From the NCBI RefSeq assembly GCF_947507565.1, contig NC_089184.1, positions 806,001 through 870,000 of the forward strand: a stretch of 64,000 nt of DNA, given 5' to 3'. Every line of letters begins with the position of its first letter. Position 1 is the stretch's first letter. This stretch comes from Oscarella lobularis (lineage: Eukaryota > Porifera > Homoscleromorpha > Homosclerophorida > Oscarellidae). The translations under genes were made by a program, and so were the position numbers. Shown here piece by piece: positions 47,264 to 58,389 of the stretch. The notes below the pieces were generated by a model. The model worked only from the letters and a program-made list of their open reading frames with translations. It searched no databases and was not told the DNA's origin.

Positions 47264-48232
47264 GTTGTAGTTTGTACACAGACGAGATCCCGGATAGCAC
47301 GTGGGGGTTGGACAATCGAATTTCCATGTGCAAACAAATTGCTGTAATCTGTTGTCTGCTTTCGTTTCTTTAGTTTTGTTTACAGGTTCATTAGTCAACA
47401 AGTCGGCGACTAAAGTTTGTGGGGAAACACGTACAGGTTCGTCCAATCGGTCGAATCGTCGCCTTCGAGCGCATGCTCGTGATCAGACATCCGGGTGCTG
47501 TATCGAATAGACCTTCTCTCTACTTCGAGCCCAAAATCGACTATCCACGGGCGTCAATTCCGCTTCGCCGAGACAGCAGAGCCGAAGAAGGGTCTTACGA
47601 ACCTAAAACGAAAAAGGGACTGAGAGCGACGCTCTTTTGACGACACACAGATCGAAGAATCCTTCTGTATCTCAGCCACATCGCCGCCTCTCGCTCGAAA
47701 GTAAGCGCGACCTCGCGTCGACGTCGAACGCCCCCGAAAATGTGCGCCGACACGTCGCGTTTTCGCCTCTCCGCGACGCGATCCTCCTCCCCTCCAGTCA
47801 AAAAAACCGGACGCGCAATTTCGACGCGTGTTCGACAGCGACGTCGATGTTTTTTCGACGACGCGCGTCGCTCTATCGCTCATTCGTCGTTCGCCGCTGT
47901 AATTGTTTACGAAAAAAAAGCCAAACGGCAGCGGCGGCGATTCGAAAATTTCGTTCCCATAGCCGAAACGCGTTGCCGGGAGCCGACGCGTCGTTCGCAC
48001 GCGCACACGCACACACGCGCACGTATTCGCGTTCCTCGCTCGCTCGGCGTTTTGACTCAAAATCTCGTTTCTCCCGTTCACCCCATCGCCCGCGCTCGCG
48101 CGTCACACCTCTTCTTCGACGTAGAGTCTTTCCGGTTCGCGAACGCAACGGACAGGAGGGAGGATACTGACGCCTTTTTCTCTCTCTTTAGTTTCTCTTT
48201 AGTTTCCCTTTCGTCATCGCTTCGAATATCGA
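47264..48232. promoter_or_regulatory. Divergent CpG-rich region, DCXR (-) and RhoGEF (+)
   Basis: About 970 bp, very rich in CpG and in CGCG/TCG pieces, with CACACGCACACACGCGCAC near 48000. Long open frames on both strands here are arginine/serine-rich and look like by-products of composition. This is the most CpG-dense noncoding stretch seen, consistent with a CpG-type bidirectional promoter. No gene was accepted. Confidence 0.5.
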
Positions 48233-51200
48233 ATGGATTTCTCGCCGCGCAGCTGTTCAACGCTGGTGCGTCGATCGTTATGTAGGCGTTCGTTTCTCGT
48301 CGAACGCGAGACTCCTTTATCTAGGGAAATCAGCCGATATTGATCACGTTCGTCGACGACGATCTTCCCGTCGACGCGAATTGCGTCGACATTTGGGTCG
48401 TGTTTCGCGGAGCCAGCGAACGGCACGAAGTGACGGCGACGCGTATCAACGCTTCTACGGTCAAGGCGATTATACCGCGTAAGAATTTAGTTTGAAAAAG
48501 AAGGTATCAAATTTCGAATATTTTTTTTGAATTTTTTAGCTCATTCTGACGCGGAGAATGTTTCTCTTTCGATTTGCTATAAATCGTCGCTCGACGAGGA
48601 TTTTTGCCTTATCGAATCTGGAACGTTTTGCTATTATTTCGACGCAACGCGATCGGTCGCCGAATTTCTCTTTCGCAGCGTTTCCGTTCTGAGTTCGCTC
48701 GATCCGCTTGGAAACGTCGATTTGTCGAATTTCGCGCTTTCGGCCGAAGCCAAGGATCAATTCGACGCGAAATTATCGGAATCGTTTGGCACCGTTTTGA
48801 AGGATCAGATCGATTGGTCGCTTCTGGGTCCCGACGAAGACGACGAAACGCCGCGCGAAACGCTCCTCCATTTTGCCGCTCGACTTGGACTTTGTCATTT
48901 TGCCGAGACGCTCATGACGTTGCCGGGAGCGCAGTCGGCTTTGGAGATACGGAATCGATGCGGAGAATTGCCACGCGACGTTGCTAGCGAAGAAATCCTA
49001 GACATTTTTAACAGGTAAATTTGCTTGTCTCTTTGAACCACAGGAGGTTGTGTAAGGGATTTTGAATAGACTCATGGGTCAAAGATCAAAGTGGGCTTAT
49101 AAGGCAATGAGAAAAGGGTCGTACAGAGGCAAGCAAAGACTGTCGACAGTAGGAGGTATAAAGATATAGTAATAATGTAATAGAATTTCAGATGTGGGCT
49201 TTTTTTAGACGAGGAGGCCCTCAGTCCTTTGGAGAATTCCCTTTCTCTTGGTTCACCCGCAGGTAGCGTCATAATGAGACAACGTCGCAGCTCGTCGAAA
49301 AGCGCGACGCGTCATTCCATGGCAATCGGCGAGAAAATTGAGACTTTGCGAGATAGCGTCTTCGCCGTGGAAGACGGCGAAGTCGTTTTGGATTTGAAAC
49401 CGAGAAAGAAGCATCACTCGATTCCATTGGAAGAGACGCGAGACACGGAGCGACGATCGCGCTCTGCTCTCCCTCAGTTGGATAACACCGTATCGAGTCT
49501 CGGTAAGAAAGCCGTTTAATATGTTTAAGAACACTCCTTTAACATTTTATCTCGCATTCAGAGGATACCATGCTAAAGTTGCGGAAAATGAGTCAGGACT
49601 TGCAAGTTCTGAAGGAAAAGAATAAGCAAATACTCAAGGTATAAGACGAATCTATTAGTGGTCATACATAGTCTTATTTTTCTCCTTGTAGAATTCCGAG
49701 TTGTCGTCGATGGCAGCTCTAAGCGCTTCCTGTCCTTCTCTCCTGGACGACGATTGCGACGAATTGTCAAAGAAAACTCGAATGCCCATGTCACCTCTGT
49801 CCGCTGCGACGTCGGGCGGCTCGATTCCGGATCTCCAAGCCGTAATAAGCAACGCGAACGAAGAATCGAAGAAGGATCGCCAACCGCTCGTCGATCTTCC
49901 CCTTCGTCCGGCTCACGGAAGTGATTCCGAAGACGACGCCGCTTCGATCGCTTCCGTAGCGACGAGCACCAACTCGGACGCTTCCCCAACGGAAAGGGAC
50001 AGGGACGTCGCCGTCACCATGGAAACTCTTCTCCAACGAGTCGCGACGAATTTGGACGAATCGATCGACGACGTCGTACGTGACGTCATGGAAGAAATTT
50101 TGAATCGCGTCGCGTGCACGCGTTCGACGGGAAGTCGCACGTTCCGATTCAGTCAGTCGTCGATTAACGAACACGACGCCGGCGTATTGCTCAGCGTCGA
50201 TAGTCCAAATTTCGAGAACGTATCGACGCCGAAAACTCCTCTTCAGGACGTCACGAAAAGCATCAGGTCGGCATCTGCGCCGGAAAATTGCATCCGGGCT
50301 GCGAACAAGGGCGTCGTACGGCATCACTCGCGCGCCCGAAGCGTCGGCGAAGCAATCAAATTGGATCAGTTGATCGAAGCGGAGAACGAAATCGATACTC
50401 AGTCTTTAGACGATGTAATTACGTCACCGCGACGTCATAGTCTGGACAGCCACGGCGGGGGCGGCGGCGGCGGAGACGGCGCGGCCGCAGCGGGAAGCGT
50501 GACGGAGATATCTTCGGTGACGTTGGACTTCGACGTCGACGAAGATGACGGAAGACGAGAGAAAGCGAGAGTGAGTGTCACGTTTCAAGAGCCCGCCGCC
50601 ACGCATCCGCATTCCGAATCTGAACAAGACGGTTGGCGCGACAAGCGAATCACGATGCCGCCGCAGTTTTTCTACGATAAAACCGTCGAGGGAGCGTTTC
50701 TCGACGACATTCGACATCCGGAAGAGGAGGAGGACGAAGAGGAGGAGGAGAGAGGCGACGACGTGCCGCCGGTTCCGGAATGGCGGCCGAGAGCGACGAG
50801 AGTGTCTGCGACGACGTTGGATTATAAGGCGACTCCTCCGTTTGCCACGCGAGCAATGAGGAAGATTAGCGAGGAGGAAATGGGGATTAGTAAATCGAGT
50901 TCGACTCCTAATGTGGCGGCGTCGCTTCGGTCTCAAAGAGGGACTTCTCCGGAAGGCGAGACTTACAATGTTAGAGAAACGCTTTTTGATTCGTTTGGGT
51001 TTAGAAATCTTTCGGAGGGAGAGACAGCGCGCGTTTCGGGATCACGGAATTCGGAGGAGCGAGACGGTCAAGACGTAAGATTACACTAAAAAGAGACTAG
51101 GTTTGCTAACGTCTAAAAATGCTAAGTGAAAATTTTGGAAGACCCTTGTCGCTACATGAAAAACCAATTGTACCTGTTATTTCCGAGTGAGTAATAATCT

Positions 51201-54200
51201 AATTGCTAATTGTTAAATCTAATTGGGTAGTGTATTATATTATTCTGCTGTCAATGCGATTAATTAATTAAAAAATTATTTTTCGCTGTTTTTAGGGATA
51301 AAGTTTCTACGAGTGACGGGGAATTTTGCGTAAATCCCAAAACAGCAACGACTGCTGTTGCTATGCCACCCATTAGTGATTCAACAACACAGAGTGTAAG
51401 AAAAATGTCAATATCAATACGTTTGTGCCAGAGGCTCAGCGAGGAGTTTCTAGGTTATATTGAGGAAGACGGACTCTGCTGGCTCTGTTACCGGTTCTAA
51501 AAGAAGATTCACGTCCTTTCTGTCCAAGCGCAAAGTAGGAGATAGTCAATAAATCGTTACTATTCCAAATTCGGTTTGTTCAGGGTGGAGAGAAAACGAA
51601 ATCCGTTCTGCAGCGAAAGGGAAGCAAGATGTCCGTAGAAACAGAAACGAAAGAGAAAAAGAAAGACAGCAAAAAGCATAAGAATCAAACTGTCAATGAC
51701 GAAGAATCCAGCCTATTTCGAAGGGTAGCCATTTTTGATTGCATGCTAAGAAGATGTATTAGCAGGTTTGATTTTTAGTCAACGATCTCTGGTCCGAGGG
51801 ACAGTGCAGGCTCGCCTGCGTCTGGACCGGCAAAGGGAAAGCAAAAGGTAATTGGACGTAGCCAATGCTGTGATTGCGTAATTTTTTTTGTTTTTAGCCT
51901 CTACATGTCTACAAGAGTTCCGCCTCAATGTAAATAAAAGGGTATGAATTATGAGGTTCTATGCATTTTCTTGTCACGTTGCAGTGCCACTCGGGTGATG
52001 GAAGTGAACGCTCAGCAGCAACAGCAACAACAACAGCATTCTCCTTCGTTAGCTGGTTCAAAACCATTCTCAAAGCAAGTTACTACCAATAAATTTTTTT
52101 CGTCGGCGAGTTGGTTTTTTTTTCAGGAGTCAGGGGTCCTTGGATACACTTGCTTCTGAAGAGGTGACCGGAAATGCGGAAGGATATGAATTGCAGCAGG
52201 CAAGTTCTCGCTGAAATTCAGTTTCGTCTGATGATCGTTTTCCCAGTTCGACGATCCAGGTTTGGATTTAGTTGTGGACGAAGAAAACTGGCAGATCACC
52301 GTCGACAAAAAGGTTAGAAATAATTGAAACGAATTCCCATTTTCTATGGGGGAAAATTGTCAATCAGATTTTGAAGAAACTCGGAAAGAAGGAAGTTGCT
52401 CGGCAAGAATTGATACACGGTGAGTGTAGAACTGCAGCTAGAATCGGGAGGTTTCAAAATCCCCATCTAGAATTAATTTTGACTGAAAGGAGATACCTAC
52501 AAGCTGTCAAAGTCCTACGCTTGGTCTGTTAGACATTACAGAGTCTTACCAATAGAATCGCTAATACTGATTCATCATCAGATGTTTGGTAAGGGTATGA
52601 TAGCGGAAGTTGGGCTTTCGGTTGAAGCCGTTGATGAAATGATGCCCAAAGTGAACATCATAGAAGAGCTGAGCTGTGAGAAAAAGAAAGAGTATTAGTT
52701 GCATTGACCACTGACTCTTATTGTAATTTGTAGCATGCTTCTGTCAGCGGCTAAAGGCGTGTCAGAATGACGCCCAAGACGTTGTCATTTTTCACGTTGG
52801 ATCCACTCTAGTTGCACAGGCAAGAGAGCGCAGGTTATTGGTTATTGAATCGGTAGTGATTTCTATTTTAGTTCTGCGGTGAAAGCGGAAAAATGATGGA
52901 GGACGCCTATAGCTTCTTTTGTAGTCGCCATCTGGAGGCGATCGAAAAGTACAAGGAACTTCTGAGAGCGAATAAACATTTTAGGCATTTTGTTGAAGTA
53001 CGAGACGAATCCCATTGGCGACGTGTGAAATTCTAAATATTTTCCCGCAGAAAACTAAGCACGATCGTCGCTGTCGACGATTGGACGTTCCCGAGCATCT
53101 CCTCCTGATATCTCAACGCCTTTCGAAGTATAACTCTCTGCTGAACTCGCTTGTGAAGCAGACGAAGGATAGGGGCGAGTTGAAGATCACGCAGGAGGCG
53201 TACGACGGCGTGAAGCGAATTTCCTACAGCGTGGATCAAGCCATTGAAGATCGAAAAGGAGAGCTGAGATTGAGCGCCATACAGAGTCGTCTGGAGATAC
53301 GAATTCATTCGCGAATAGTGAAAAGCATGGCAAAGAAGCTAAAAGTAAGAACAGAATTGAATTATATAAATAAACGAACCTAATTATTTAATTTTTTGCA
53401 GCGATTGAACTTGCAGAGGAACGGGAATAAATTAGTGTACGAAAACTCAGATGTGATATGGAGGGGATCCGGCGGAAAGGAGCAGGACGTGATCGTCCTT
53501 CTTACGTCACGGCTTCTCGTTTTTCTTGTGGAGAAAGACAATGAGAAGTACAACATAGCCACGCTGCAGGACATCAGCCCGCCCGTCATTCAGCTTAAGC
53601 GTCTCATGTCGAGATCTGTAGCAACTGGTATGCACGATAGAAATATATCTGAGCCTTTCTTATATAATACTACTTTGTTTTTTCTTTGATTATTGCAGAT
53701 AGTAAAGCAATGTATCTGATTACAACCGGAAAGAGCCCGGAGATGTATACGGTTGTGCTGAAAACGAAGAAGGAACGTGAACGATTTAATGCTATTCTAG
53801 TACCCGCTATTGAAGAAAGCAAGAAGAGCGGTGCGTCATGACTTGCAGCGCTAATTAGGAGTAATCGCCGTGGTTTAGATGAAGTGGATGGGCTGGAGTC
53901 GAGCGATTCTGAGGACGAACGAAAGACGTTAGCCGACGATACGAAGTCACTTGGATCCATCGCTTCTCTCGCTTCTCCGCCTCCAACTTACGATGAAACC
54001 GTGGCAACGAGTGACGACGAGGGAAAGGGAGGGAGTAGCGGCGGGATTGTTATTTCAGACGAGAAGCGGCAGATGTTGGAGGATCTTCAGTGTCAGCTGA
54101 AGGCGAGAGATGTCGAGATGGAATCGATTATGAAAGCAAAAATGAAAATTCGAGGAGAAATGAGAGTAAGGGGAAAGAAGAGAGTCAATAGCGATAGTTG

Positions 54201-55428
54201 ATTGCGTTTCTGTCTAGGCTGTTTTGGTAGATAGTGGCTATAGCCTATTCACAGACCAATCAGAGTAAGTCAAACGAAATGTGAAATTGATCTCATAGAC
54301 GTGAATTTTTTTCAGAGAGTCCTTGTTATCATCAGTTAGACAAGGTTAGTAAATTCAAAGATGATAGCTTTCTAATATCCTTGGCACATTCGTCATCGCT
54401 TTCTCGTTTTAGTGAATCATCTTTTTGAATCTCGACTCGGCTCTCTGATGACGTCAACCGAAGTTCCTCCGTCTCCCGTCACAGTAACACCCGGTCCACC
54501 GTCTCAATTCCACTTTAGCAGTGACTTGAAAGCGACCCCCTCGACGCCTAGCAACAACGCTCAAGACGCTCTCCGCCAGCGCGCACGATCCTTCGTGGGA
54601 CCGAAAAGTTCGTCAGCGGAACCGGACATAAAACACGCCGGCAGCGGTATGAAAACGTCGTCGACTTCGAAAGTGGATCGTCGCCCCGATCTGCTTGATC
54701 TCCCGCGTCTCGTACGGGAGCGGTGGCGACCGGCGAGTCACGGAAGTGGCGATAAGACGCCAGAAAAGTATCGGAAGAAAAGCGCGCCTCACAATGCCGC
54801 ACCCGGTGTTACAAGAGGAAATTCGGTTCCATCTCCGTATCCGTCCTCCACAACGTTGTCGCATACTTCAAGCAGCGATACCATTGATCTGAGCGAAGGA
54901 AGAGAAGACGTAAGCGACGTTCATTCATACGTTCTAATTAATCAACGATTTTTGTTTTCTTTTACAAGGTAATGGGTGCCTTGTCGTTGCTGTCTCAAAC
55001 GGTCGAAACGATATTGGTAAGTAGTCTCGTCATAAAAATGTTGTTCTGGACCTTCATTCTTTACTAGACCAAATTCAGCGAACAGCAAACCGAAATAGAG
55101 CAGTAAGTCGCGCTGCCAAAAAAATACCTCAACTCATCTCTTTCCTAGACTTCGTAATGTGATGTTAGCGCAGCAAGGCGCAGATGCTGACATCAGACGA
55201 CTCCTGCTAAATAGTTTTCCTCCTCCCGCGGCCGAAGGCGGTGTGACCACTTCCCAGTCGGATCCGTCAATACCCATACAGCGGACGCCGTCAGCTACGT
55301 CTACGAAGAGCGAATCGCCGTTCGGCTCGCCGCGTCCGTCGCCACGATCCATGAGTCCCGGCATTGACATTTTGCAGGCGAAAAAGAAGAGCAAGATGGG
55401 GAAGCGAGCGTTGCCCGCTGAAAATTGA
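48233..55428 (+). CDS. AKAP13/ARHGEF28-type Rho guanine nucleotide exchange factor
   Basis: DH-PH RhoGEF of the Lbc group. Exon 1 is tiny (MDFSPRSCSTL). The N-terminus resembles AKAP13/ARHGEF28: LITFVDDDLPVDANCVDIWV, then RETLLHFAARLGLCHFAETL (ankyrin-like). A long disordered region (mostly one exon, 49693-51075) contains acidic and glycine runs. A CAG/CAA run near 52014 encodes about eight glutamines. The DH domain starts at IHELILTERRYLQAVKVLRL and continues through RLDVPEHLLLISQRLSKY; the PH domain follows with VIVLLTSRLLVFLVEKD. A coiled, Ser/Pro-rich C-terminus ends with AKKKSKMGKRALPAEN. The C1 zinc finger of vertebrate AKAP13 was not found. Rho specificity is inferred from the family. 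About 30 exons. Confidence 0.88.
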
Positions 55429-55668
55429 TAAGGTTAGATCACATATTTTTAGTTTCCGCCTTCTCGTGTGTATAGTAGCGTGTACGATTTGATTGATTTA
55501 TTGATGCCCAATTGATTAGTCAGTCGTCCTAACGTTTGTAGTGTTAGTCAGGTTAGCTGTCTGCTCTATTAAAAAAGACATAGAAATGCCGACGAAGACT
55601 ATGTACGGTTCACAAACTACACTATGAACTGTATGTGTAGCTAATGAACGGGTTTTTTTTCTAAAACT
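55429..55668. other. Convergent 3' region, RhoGEF and JmjC gene
   Basis: Two hundred and forty bp between convergent stops, AT-rich. ATTAAA (within TCTATTAAAAAAGAC, about 55566) could serve the RhoGEF. No gene is seen. Confidence 0.45.
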
Positions 55669-57065
55669 TCACAGTTCCTCGTGAAGATCAAGATCAAGAT
55701 CTTCATGATCTTCATCATCTGGAAATGTGTTTTCGAATTCACTCTGGTCGATTAGATTATCCTGATTTGCATCCATTTCGTCTAGCAAAGCGTCAGCTTC
55801 TGATTCGCTCATAGACTTGTAGTCCTTTGCAGAACGTCATAAAAGGCTGCCACGTGGGGGGGGGGGGGGGGGGGTAGAGTTCTTACCATAAAACGATCCC
55901 TGAACTTATTTCGCGTGAGTTTTTTCCCGCCGGTAAGCAGCGCCCAACGCGACCTAGAAAAATTAAGGAAGAAACTCTTAGTAGAAGAGGGATCCCTAGC
56001 ACTTACATCTGTAATAAATTGTAGTTGTCTAGAGTTGTGTAGCTGGCTTCTTTGCCCTCGCATTCGGCATCATTAAATTCCGTCATTAAACTCCACCAAA
56101 TATTGATAGCTACATTGCGATTTCCACCGGACTTCACCTGGTGAAACCACCTAAAAAAGCGTTTCTGTAAGCCGTCACTCTCACGCAACAACGAACCGGA
56201 ACGGAATATAGACGCAGTCTCCTGGAAGCAGATGGACAACGTCCCATGGCACTTTTCCCAATCCAGGATACGTCACCATGTCCACGCTATCGACATCGAC
56301 TCTACTGTAGCTCCCGTTTACGTCATCAATATCGACCAAGTCGTGATGGATCTTGTCTATGAGAATAAAGTCCTTCGTCCCGTCATAGAGGCAATTGATG
56401 TTTTCAACGTAGTCAAAGTGAAGGACACTGTTCGTGCCGCCACTGCTGAACCACAGAACGGCATCAGTCAGTCTCTCAGTGTATCCCCCGCAGGACAACA
56501 CAGGTAGCAATTCCACGTCCTCTACAAAGACATTATTGTGTTACTTCTGTGTATATGTAGATATCTGGACTATCGGACTTCTCATTGGCTGTGGTATCGT
56601 AGCCACCATATAGACGTCCTCGTCTCTGTACTGATTGATAAATTGAGCCAAAGGAATCGTGTCCAATCTTTTACTTCTGTTCTCCTTTTTGCCCTCTTCG
56701 ACGTCCACATACAAATACCCGTATTCCGATCTGAAAAACACAGGGGCTAGCACGCCAGGTTGCTGCATGGGACGAAATACGCACTTGAGAAAGGCGTCGC
56801 TCCACTTTCGGAAGATCCTCGTCGACTTCACTGCTTTTCTGAAGACGACCGGTCGCGACTTGGAGACGTAGTCGTCATAGAACCGTCTAGAAGAGGGCAA
56901 AACGTCGACTTCCTCGATGGACTGTTCGGGAGGACGATGAGAGCCGAGCGGCTGCAGGTGGCCATCTGGAAACCCGTCCGCAGTCACTGCTGCGACGAAC
57001 AGAAAGACTAAGAAGGCGATATCTATCTGGCAGAGATTTCTACCGAACCAGACACTGGCCATCAT
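55669..57065 (-). CDS. ER-lumenal JmjC/cupin_8 oxygenase with EF-hand and HEEL tail
   Basis: Putative Fe(II)/2-oxoglutarate oxygenase. The ATG at 57065 leads into a signal/anchor segment IDIAFLVFLFVAAVTADG. The cupin_8 fold is recognised by SRRFYDDYVSKSRPVVFRKA, the iron site HFDYVENINCLYDGTKDFIL (HxD), GDCVYIPFRWFHQV (distal His) and NVAINIWW. A C-terminal EF-hand loop DANQDNLIDQSE has Asp/Asn/Asp/Glu at the ligand positions 1, 3, 5 and 12. The last four residues, HEEL (55672-55683), are a KDEL-like retention signal. About seven exons; the intron near 55830-55890 carries a 19-G run. The family resembles JMJD7/8-like and cupin_8 oxygenases; the substrate is unknown. Confidence 0.8.
55856..55874 (+). 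repeat. Homopolymer of 19 G in a JmjC intron
   Basis: An uninterrupted run of 19 guanines follows CACGT. On the transcribed strand of the JmjC gene it is a C-run before the acceptor, so it acts as a polypyrimidine tract. On the plus strand it could fold as a G-quadruplex. The length may be a sequencing or assembly estimate. Confidence 0.85.
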
Positions 57066-57829
57066 AAAGCCCGGACGGCCACGTGCATTTGCACGCTTTG
57101 CGAAGGAATTGCGTTCTGTCGCCGTTTCTGCGTCCAATTCGTCGCTGCGCGTCTTTGAAGTTTAGTGAAGGTGAGTTGGAGAGATGTCTTTTGTCTTTTC
57201 CAATCGGTTTGGCCGATTTTTGGCGATGAATCGCCTTTTACTCCGTCATTTTACCTCGCGCTCTATTCGAGACTTCTTTTTGTGGGTTATCGCAGTCATT
57301 TTCAATCGATTCGCTACTCCCTAGTCTTTTTTCGAACGCGCTATGGCTTTTTTGTGGCGTTTCCTTACTCATTGGTCAGTTCGAGATATTTCGGTAGGAA
57401 CGGTTTTATATTTTGCAAGAATAATACAAATTTTTTGGCTATCAGTGACGTCATATCGGGTAAAATTTTATCCATAATTGGCATTTGTTTTTTATGTAGG
57501 TCATAAGGGAGTTGTTGGGCAGACAATGTAAGTGAAAATATTGAAAAATCAACATTTAACTTATTGATTTATATGTATTCCTTTTTAGTTTTCCTTTGTG
57601 AGAAAAGGGGAGGGAATGCAGAAAAAAGGAGAAGGAAACTATACTCCAACATCTTTGAAGGTAGCAAGGTGCCATTTAGTGCCAAGAGTATCAATACATT
57701 TTCACGATGTGGCTCACAGATTTCGGTTCTTGAGGGACAGTTTAAAACGTCAGATACTGTCAGGTATGCTTCTCTTTTTAATTGCCTTTTTGCTTTGCAG
57801 GCTCGATATGGTCATTCACCTCTAGGCCC
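57066..57829 (+). other. Possible divergent spliced transcript of unknown coding potential
   Basis: Starting near the JmjC 5' end on the opposite strand, the plus strand has exon-like pieces with good splice consensus: a donor AAG|GTGAGT at 57170, an exon 57500-57527 between TTATGTAG and GTAAGTG, an exon from about 57589 after CCTTTTTAG, and GTCAG|GTATGC near 57764. A frame of about 60 codons (RKGEGMQKKGEGNYTPTSL onward) is open in the third exon. I do not recognise the peptide, and the frame ends soon after entering the next block. It may be a divergent noncoding RNA. Confidence 0.25.
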
Positions 57830-58150
57830 CGAGGTGACTAAATAAAACTGGCCCAACTCTTGAGCCAGAGAGGTTAAAAGTGGCTTGAACGCAGGGGAGC
57901 CCAACCCCTACTCCAGTGGCACGAGTGATAAACTGCCACCCCACTTGGGCAAGACGCGGTGGGTACAATAGCGGTCCCCCTGGAATCAGGCCGGTAGCAC
58001 TCACATCCGAGCGCTGCCGGTCCCAGGCGTCCGAGCCGGGAGACTAAACAGGCTCTAACTCCGACGGGGGAGTAGTGAGGTTGACCCCCACCCAACCGAA
58101 GCCTGTGCGGACCCCTGCGGTCCGTGCAGGTGGACAGCACAAGAACGGAC
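57830..58150. repeat. Second unexplained G+C-rich block
   Basis: About 320 bp with even G+C-rich composition and local dyads (for example CTGTGCGGACCCCTGCGGTCCGTGCAG near 58104-58130), unlike flanking AT-richer DNA. On the minus strand a GTTCAAGCC matches the tRNA B-box consensus, but no convincing A-box lies at the right spacing. Candidates are a SINE, a structured RNA gene, or the end of a transposon. It lies just beyond the 3' end of ELP1. Confidence 0.3.
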
Positions 58151-58389
58151 ACCCATGCGCAAATTTTTTCAGAGTTTCCGGTTTACTTCCGGGTTTATTT
58201 AATAAAATATTTACGTCTACGCTGCTATTGCCTGTATGCGACGCGTTTATTTTTCTGCACTCACGAGACCTTTCAGAGAAGGCCCCGGAGCAGTTTCAAA
58301 TCTATGCAAGGGTCATGCTCAGGACCCAAGTAACGTGCGTGCAACTATTACTACTACAATATTCCACAGTCTACTGCTCTTGACAGCTG
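58151..58389 (-). other. Probable ELP1 3' UTR and flank
   Basis: About 240 bp past the ELP1 stop on minus. TTTATTTAATAAA at 58195-58207 offers AATAAA on both strands; the minus copy is about 185 nt after the stop. No gene is seen. Confidence 0.4.

Noticed and set aside
47264-47446. N-terminal extension of DCXR
   Set aside because: The internal ATG at 47263 matches the family start and length exactly; the extension has no targeting features.
47637-48285. Long arginine/serine-rich frames on both strands between DCXR and the RhoGEF
   Set aside because: They overlap each other in several frames, have no splice logic or similarity, and follow from CG/TCG-rich composition.
50424-50936. 170-residue minus-strand frame inside the RhoGEF
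   Set aside because: It is antisense to a well-supported exon and is arginine-rich because of the GAC/GAG codon bias on the other strand.
57870-57900. tRNA gene suggested by a GTTCAAGCC B-box on minus
   Set aside because: No A-box at the proper distance and no cloverleaf could be drawn.
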